Shown in pieces: positions 49,201 to 58,200 of a DNA stretch of 64,000 nt (position 1 is its first letter; every line of letters starts with the position of its first letter). Source of the DNA: Pollenia angustigena (lineage: Eukaryota; Arthropoda; Insecta; Diptera; Polleniidae); NCBI GenBank assembly GCA_930367215.1, contig OV884060.1, positions 203,983,253 through 204,047,252 of the forward strand, written 5' to 3'. The position numbers and the translations under genes are program-made. Under the pieces are notes generated by a model that saw nothing but the letters and a program-made list of their open reading frames with translations, had not been told where the DNA came from and ran no database searches.

Positions 49201-52200
49201 CTTTACCAAATTTCACAGTGTCATTTCTAGTTCTATAAAACTGTGATGTACCAAATTTTGTTATGATAGCATTATTTTTCAAGTTTTTAGGCGTACTAAG
49301 CTCTTTTGCGGGAGTAAGGTTTATATGGGGCCTAGGGTAAACTATGAACTGATCTTCACGAAATTTCACGGTCTTATTTCTAGTCCTATAAAACTTTTAT
49401 GTTCCAAATGTTGCTATGATAGCATTATTTTTTACGGACTTAGGAGTATTAAACGGTTTTCCGGAAGTAGGGTTTATATGGGGCCTAGGGTAAATTATGG
49501 ACCGATCTTCACGAAATTACATAGTTTTATTTCTTGTCCTATAAAACTTTGATGTACCGAATTTTGTTATGATAGCGTTATTTTTTACGGTTTTAGGCGT
49601 ACTTAACAGTTTTCCGGAAGTAGGGTTTATATGCGGCCTAGGGTAAGTTATGGACCAATCTTTACGAAATTTCACAGTCTGTTTCTTAGTTGTTTAAAAC
49701 TTTGATGTACCACATTTTGTTATGAAAGCGTTCTTTTTTACGGTTTCATGCGTACTAAACTGTTTTCCGGAAGTAAGGTTTATATGGGGCCTAGGGTAAA
49801 ATATGGATCTTCACGAAACTTCACAGTGTCATTTCTACTCCTATAAAACTGCGACGAGCCAAATTTTGTTATGATAACATTATTAATTATGGTCTTAGGC
49901 GTGCTAAACTGTTTTCCGGGAGTAGTGTTTATATGGGGCTTAGGGTAAATTATGGACGGATCTTCACGAAATTTGACAGCGTGATTTCCAGTAAAAAAAA
50001 AACAAATTCTTGCAAAATCTTATCTCATCCCGTGCCTTGTTCCAGCATTTGTGTAATTTTTTGTAACAAAATTATCAATTTTTTTAGGTGGTGGTTCCAC
50101 ATTCTGGTCCTACTGAACCGATTTTGCTGGATTTCAATCCCAAACTGCTTAGGATAACTACAAGCAATTTGGCACCAAGTTTGTTCATTTCTTTTGAGTT
50201 GTTCGAAAGTGAGCGTGTTTTCAACAGACGGACATACGGATAGACAGACGGACATGGCTAAATCGACTTAGAATTACTCAAGGACCCAGAATATATATAC
50301 TTTATGGGGTCTGCGATGAATAATAAAAAAGTTTCACACGGAATGACAAACTTAATATACCCTTTTCACAACTAATTGTGGTGGAGGGTATAATAAAAAT
50401 GCGGTCATAAAAAGATCGATTAATCGATAAAAATGTTTTATTTGCCATTAAATGCAAACCCTAGTAGGTAGGTACTCCCTTATACCTATTTACTCAGTGT
50501 GATACCACAGAATTAAGTTTAGACAGAATTCCTATTTATTTTTTAGGTTAGAGCGGGTTTTAACTGAATTTATTTTATACATATTACAATTTCAGTTAAT
50601 TTTACGTACAGAATATTGTGAGTGCAGTGATAGCGGTTCGAAATAGGAACCATTTAAAAAAATATTTAGCCATATTACAGATGGCGTTGTCGTAAACGAA
50701 TAAGTCGTTTTTTAGAAAAAATTAAAGTAACACACAACCTGTGTTCTATAATCTACTACAAAAAACGACTTAGTCGCTTACGACAACCGTAAAAAGGCTG
50801 ATTACACTGTGATAGTTTTTGACCCGAAAAAAATGAACTTCGATGAATCCTTTTCGAACTATTAGGGGGAGTCCCCTGAATGCGAAAGTACATTTGAAAG
50901 TGTCAGATTGGCTCCAGTTTTTGAAATATACCGTTATTTCAAAAATGGAGGAGGTTGCACAACATATATTCGCGTAACTCAAAAACGGTTTAGTTAATTG
51001 AAATTGAAATTAAAATTTCCTTTAAGAGAGTATAAATTTTTTTTTCTAATATGAACCGTCGTTTTTGAAACATAATTTTTTTTTTGAAAAAAAAATAAAT
51101 TTTTTTGTCAAAATTTCGAAATTTTTGTTTTATTAAAATTCATAAAAATTTTAAAAATGCAGCTAGGCTTCTAATTTTTTGCAGACAAACAAGCCATGCA
51201 TGATTAAAATCTGTTGCCAACTTTTGATTTTATTCACAAAAGTCGAATTTCAATAAACGCAATATTTGTATGGGAGCCCCCCTAAGGGGTGGAGATATAT
51301 GGCATACTTGAGATACTTACTTAAGAAATGCTAAGAACAAAAAACTAATGGAGGTCGGTCAAACATTTTATCCCCCTAGGTGCGATTCTTTGGCAGTTAT
51401 GGGACGTTTTCTCCAATATATTTCTAATCTGTATTGACTATTTTGTATGGGAGCCCCCTTAAAGAATGGAGAAAGCTGGTAGGTATGTAGAAATAAATGA
51501 TTAAGATAAAAAATAAAGTGGGTTTGACCCATCTAGGAGCATCCTAGGGGCTGCAGGGGCCAAATTTAAGAATTTTATTAAACCGCCATATTTGTATGGT
51601 TGAAATTCTTAAATTTGGCTGCTGCAGTGCCTAAGATGCTCCTAGATGGGTCAAATGTATGACCAAGCCTACTTTATTTTTTATCTTTTTCATTTTTATG
51701 AATTTTTATAAAACAAAAATTTTGAAATTTTGGCAAAAAAATTAATTTTTTTTTTCAAAAAAACAAATTGGATCGACCCTGGGTTCTCAGTTTTTTTTTT
51801 TTACCGTTTCCCGATTTTAAGATTTTTCATCCCAAAATAGCTGTTTTCTTATCCCCACCAATCCTAAAAAAAATAATATGTAAAAGGAAAAATGTGCATA
51901 AATTTATTTATTTAATTAAATTCATTTGAAACTAATTTTATTTGTACTATGAGTTTTACCAAGGCCTTGGAGTTTTACATACACAGGTATATAAAAAGAG
52001 TACAAAAAAAAAAAAAAAAAAAAAAACACAAGAAAACAATTATGCATCAATAATTATTTCAAATACAATCTTCTGGTTCACCATTCAATGCAATTTGGTT
52101 TTACATATTGTTTATGTTAAAAAGTGTTAGCAACTGAATTATTTTTAAAGTGTGTATTAATTCTAAGAAGAGCTTCCAAAATTTCATACTGCATTATGTT

Positions 52201-55200
52201 GCAAATTATTGTTTTGATTCCATTATTAATAGAAAAGTCTCGTTCAAGACAAGCGTTAAATATTGGTACAGAAATCATATTCCGCAAGCTCATGAAAAGA
52301 TTTCGAATCACTATCGTCTTGGTATGACAAAAAACTTCGAACCAAAAAATTTGTACGCACGTCTTAACCAAACCGGTCTTGCCATTGCACAAATGGCATA
52401 TGGGCATTTCCATGAAAATGTCAACCAGGACTCAAAAAATTAAAACGCTTGAAACTTTTTTTCAAATATGGTAGAAAGGAAAAAAACACTCAAACTTTAC
52501 TATGCCGGGGTACTTATAGCTTATTACATTTTTAAAAAGCAAAAAATAATAGTTTTAACTCACTTTCTCATTGATTCATTTTTAGTAACTGCAATTGACA
52601 ATTTTTAATATTCTGCCGATTAAATACAGATACCGGTAATATTGCGATTATACTTTAAAATTAATGTTACAACAACAATGAACAAGATCCATGACGAAAG
52701 AACAAATTTATAGTTCGATTAGCGGTATATTTTTGTGTTTGTTTTGGATGCTATTCTAATGTCACGTACGTGGTGCGAAAACATCATTTATCTTTGTCAT
52801 ATGAAATTGGTAAGTCTTAGATATTTCAAAATAAAAGTTCAAAGCAAGATATTCGCTACAAAAAAATATTGATCGAAATTTTTTTTTAAATTGGTATAAT
52901 ACAAATTTTATAAGCTTTTAAAGCTCGTCACGTACGATATTTTAAGTACTAAAATGCAACTAAATGCATAATCGTATAATGTTGTTATTTAGTTTACATT
53001 TGGTCAAACCTTATTTTATTACAATCAAAATCATCTTACAAAATTTTTTTGGAATCAGTCCATATTTAACCATATCTCCCATACAAGTTATACTCCTGAA
53101 AATAGCTTTTAATGCCATAACTTCCTTTTAAATGTTGGTATTTACATAAAAATTGTCGACAATGACTTTTACGATAGGTACTATGTCATGACACAATGTT
53201 GTGCGTGTAGGCTCAAAATTAACCATAGGTCCCATATAAACCCCCTTCCTTAAATCGGCTGAGGCAAACAAATCTCATATTGATGGAGATAACTAAACAA
53301 TATTCGGCATAAATAACTTTTATATAATTCTTAACCTCATAGCATAATTCTGTTCTGGCGATCTTGATTAGCCACGGGTCCCAATTAGGGTACACTCTCA
53401 AAAAATTTGTTTTTTAAATATTATAGTGTAGGGTATCATATGGACGGGCTTGACCGACTATACATTCTTACTTGTTTGTTTTAAGTTTTTATATACATAT
53501 ATTTACAAAAAATATATTTCATGCCATGTAAATACTATAAGAGAAAAATCTGTCACGTACGGTATGTCACGAACGATATTACATTTTGTTCATTATAAAA
53601 CCATCCAAAAAAATCATTTTTTTCCAATTACGGATTATAAAGAAAAAATATGTGGTTTAATGTATTAAATTAAAAAAAGGACAAAAACCTCCCACAATTC
53701 GCAGATTTTCGTATTTTTTTTACAATCACCCAAATATCACTTCCGTTTTATGTCACGTACGATATGCACTTATTTTGCCCGTTATTTTGGACAACAAGGT
53801 TCCGAATTTGAAATTTTTTTTTCATATATAGTTCCCTCTAAATGAAACATAATGATACAAACATTTTTCCAGTTAATACTATTTTTGCAAAATTTCTATC
53901 TCTCTGAAGGCGTACAAATGTCACGTACGATGACATGGAAATGCCCATATGTAATAATATATATTCCCCAAAAATCCCCAGTGAAAAAAGTTTTTTTTCC
54001 CCAAAGAATCCCCAGGGGATTTTCAGGAAATTGTTATCCCCAATTACAAAAAATCCCCTATTTGGGGATAAATCCCCAAAACTCAGAACGCTGGGTTTTC
54101 GCTGCCTGCTGCAATAAATCCGCCTTGAGAAAAAACAAGAAATGCGAAACATGTGCGAATAAATTGTATTCCTTTTGAGCGCTTATGATCGTTAGATGCA
54201 CATCAGAAAACGGTCTGATTGCGCTTTTTTATGCTTAAGAATGCAATATCATAAATAGAGCCTCATGTGGACAGTCAAATCAAGTCAGGTAAGCAACGCA
54301 TGAGACTCTATATATAAAACGGGAAACTAACACACCCAAAAGCATTAAACATTTGTTTGACGAATTATTTTATTAAAACAAAACTTGAAAGCTAATTTAC
54401 AAAGTAATTAAATAGTTATCTTTTCCAAATAACCCTCGCACTTGGATTAAAGCATCACTAAAACTAAATATTTTTTTTATAACAAGAGACAACTGGTCGG
54501 TTCTAATTGAATCAGACTTGTACAAACGAAAAATTAAGTTTGCTCCAGAACGCAAAATTGGGATGCCTCGGGATCACAATGTTACCAAAAAGCAGTGTGA
54601 CCATATTAGCTTTTTTCGATCTAAATTTAGCTTTATTTTTTCCTTTTTAGCTCGAGATATTTCATTTAGCTTTAAGCTTTTTTTCAGCATTTTTCAACGA
54701 TGCATTTAGCTTTTCCTAGCCTTTTTTAATTTCAATTTCGTGTTTATTTATATTTTAAAATAATAAAAGAGTTATCCGAATAAACTTATGTGTGATTTAG
54801 TAAAAAGGGTAATAGTCTGGCAGAGCAGAAGAAATCGCTGTTGCAGATTTGATTTACATACATAACAGTGCTGCGAGGGGAAAGGCTCAGTTAGCCGGGA
54901 ATAACAGTAACGTTAAAAATAAGCTGATTCATTTTGTTGTATGTAAAGCAATTAGAACGATTACAGTTAGCAGTAATATGTTACGTCTCAATATGTAAGA
55001 AATAGATTGGTCTTACTTTTTTAAGGTTAGGTTACTGTTACCATTACTCCCGGCTAACTGAGCCTGAAGAAAAAAAAATTCGAATTTTTGTCAAAAGTTA
55101 CACTTCGAAAAATTTCTTGAATAAACAGTAAATTTATGTGATTTATAAGAATAAAAAACATACATATTTCTATTCCATATTTCATTGATAAGAGCAAGAC

Positions 55201-58200
55201 CACAAATCAATTATTGAACAAAAGCAAAGCTTAGAGCAAGTTTTATGCCTATGCCTATTGCATGAGAATTGAAAAATAAGGTTTTAGCATACAGTACTTT
55301 TCGTTTATAGTCACTACAGTTTTAAGCCACTTAAGTGATATATTACAATTTATCTGTTTTTTCTGTCGTTATAAGTAAATTTAATATAAAGGATTTATGT
55401 GATAGTCCATTTAGCGATGAAAGCATATTTGCCACATACTTATTTCATCTATAAGCAGGCATCAAGAGCAAAAGTAAATAAAATTTTGGGCGTTATATTT
55501 ACATTAGCAAAACGTTCTACGTTCTTTTTAATTTTCGAAGACTTAAACCATAAAAAGAACTAAGTCTGAGTTCATACGGCTCATGTCTTATTGACAAGAT
55601 TCTTCCTTTTTCTTCTTTGAACAAGAATTGGCGTTCAAATGAATCATATCATGTTGACGACATGTTTTTTATTTTGTTTTTTTTTGATATTGAAAACAAA
55701 AACAAAATTAAACAACGAATAAGAAAGCAAAACGTAAAGACAGTACATGCATCTGTGTACTCGTTTCTTTTCCCCTCGTCCCGTATGAACACAGACTAAG
55801 AATGAATTCGTTTATATTTTTTCATCATGAAAAAAATTAGGTATCAGGGAAAAATATTCTTCTTATTTGTTGTCGTGGTCGAAATATAGTCGTTTTTAAA
55901 TGTTGGTATTATGATTGACGCAAACGACATATGTACGGCGAACTTTTTACTTATGTGTTTCACATTGTCGTGATTTCGAATTTCAAACGACGACAACGAC
56001 TTCCCTCAATTATTTTTTGAAAATTTCTGCTAGTAAAAATTTTACTAGTTAAGTTATGTTCATACCTATTTAATATTTAGCGTCCCTAGTTTTAATAAAA
56101 AAATTATTTACTTTTGCAAAACGTTTAGCTAGATCAAACATAACAATTGAAGCACAGCCGCGAATAACGTTTTAAGTACAAAATAATAATTTTTCAGGAG
56201 AGCAAAAAAACGTTTTTTGACAAGCAGAATTATTTGTTTTAAAAATTTTTTTTTTCTATTATTTAAAATAGTGATAATAAAAACTTTAATGCAAAAGGCT
56301 TTTAAAACATTATTCCGCACTGCAAAACCATTTCTGTTTCATCATTATGTTAGTAACTTGCAATGTTCTTCCACTGGCTGACACTTTGTACGCCATTTTG
56401 AAGGCGTTAAGGTGCATAGTTTTGGTTGATTTGATGTTTAAACTGTGTAAGAGAGTAAAGTCAACGTTTATCTGCAAAAAAACAGTTTTTGCAAAATGTG
56501 GCGTTTACAACGTTTTTCGCGGCTGTGCTTCAATTACCTTCTTACATATAAAGTTAAGCAAATCAATAGAAATTGTTAAAAATAAAGCTAAAGTTTGATA
56601 AATTTACCAGTCAAGCTTTTTTTGGACTTTTTTTTTCTTTTATTTATATAATTATACTCAGCTTTAATTACATAAGCAATACTAAATCTATAAAAAATAT
56701 CGAAATAATTAAAAGTTACTACAAGAAGATATAAAAACAAATTTAGCTTTATTTTTTGGCTTTAAATTTCCTTCTTTAGCTTTTTTAGCTCTATTTCAAA
56801 CATGATTAGCTTTATATTTTTAAAAAATCTGGTCACACTGCCAAAAAGCATTCAATTTTCGAGTACGAAGAGGCTTGTTGGTTACGATGGGATCCCAATT
56901 TTGAGTACGCGAACAAACCTTTTATGGATTAATTAGGAAATGTAGAGAATACATTTACACATTCATTAATTTTCTTAAGTCCCCTTTTACAATGTGGCAA
57001 GTGAAAGGCAGACAGACGATGTTTGTAGGCGAGAGAGGAAAAAGTGAAAAGCAAACTTCGCCTGTCTGCCTTTCACTTCCCACATTGTAAAAAGGGACTA
57101 AGGGCCAAATAAACCACACAAACGCTTGCACAACCATTGTGGGCAAAAACTATGGAGCTATGAAGATATTTAAAAATGTTTAGGCCCTAACTGTGTAAAA
57201 CGCAACGCAATGCCAAATATTACATTGTTTAGCAAAAAAAAGTCACAAATATTATATAATTTTGTTGTTGCATTCTACAAAAATTCATATTGCAAGAAAC
57301 AAATTGCAATATATAACACAATTGATGCGTATTCTTTTGAATCAGTTTGTGTTATATGGGTAATTTCTTTGTTGTATGGGAACACAACTATTAATTATGA
57401 ACTCTTTTTTTTATACCCTTCACCGAAGGTAGAAAGGGTATATAACTTTGTCATTCCGTCTGTAATTTCTACAATATTGATCCTACACCCTATAAAGTAT
57501 ATATATTCTGGGTCCTTATGAAAAGCAAAGTTCAAAACCGGTTGTCTCTTATTTTAAAAAAATATTTACCAGTTTTATTTAGTTTTTGTCTAGTTGCTCT
57601 GTATTCTGCTCGCACAATGGTGAAGGGTATATAAGATTCGGCACAGCCGAATATAGCACTCTTACTTGTTTAATTTAAGTCTGTCTGCATACAAAAATGT
57701 ACTTAATCGGTTTTCAAATAACCCTCGCACTTGGACAAAAGCATTACCTTCACCAAATATTTTTTTATAACTTGCAAACAAAGTTGTCTGTCTTATTTTT
57801 AAACAAATTATGCATGCGATAGTTTTTTTTTTATTGTAAAAGGCAACAAGAAAACAATAATACAAAAAATATATTAAAAATATAAATAAAACCCAAATAA
57901 ACAAAACACAAAACAACTTACCGTAAATTCATATGAATCATCAAAATCATGATTTTCATTAACCATACGACCGCACACAAACCAATACACCTGAGCATCA
58001 GTGGGAAAAACGCGGGCACAGAATGTTGCCTTAACACCACAATCGGCTACCACTGGCAAGGGAGATTTCATTACAGCTAAGCCATTATCGTCGATGATTT
58101 CGGAATTACGCCCAATATTTAAATTAGTAAAAGTGGAGCATTGAAAGCCATCAATTGTGGTTACGATGCAGTTGTAACAACCAGAATCCAAATCGAATGC

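Larger units (their letters stand above)
54593..56840. mobile_element. hAT element with 8-bp duplication, heavily nested
   Basis: CAGTGTGACC and its complement GGTCACACTG at the ends, flanked by CCAAAAAG (54585-54592 and 56841-56848). Many TTTAGCTTT motifs lie just inside each end. No transposase. It contains a hairpin MITE, a partial pogo-like copy and a 391-bp MITE. Confidence 0.85.

Noticed and set aside
53838..54178. Overlapping frames of about 105 codons on both strands
   Set aside because: Caused by the CCCCA-rich low-complexity tract; no domain recognised.
55617..55799. 60-codon frame in the hAT insertion
   Set aside because: Low-complexity Phe/Lys/Asn composition expected from AT-rich DNA; no similarity seen.
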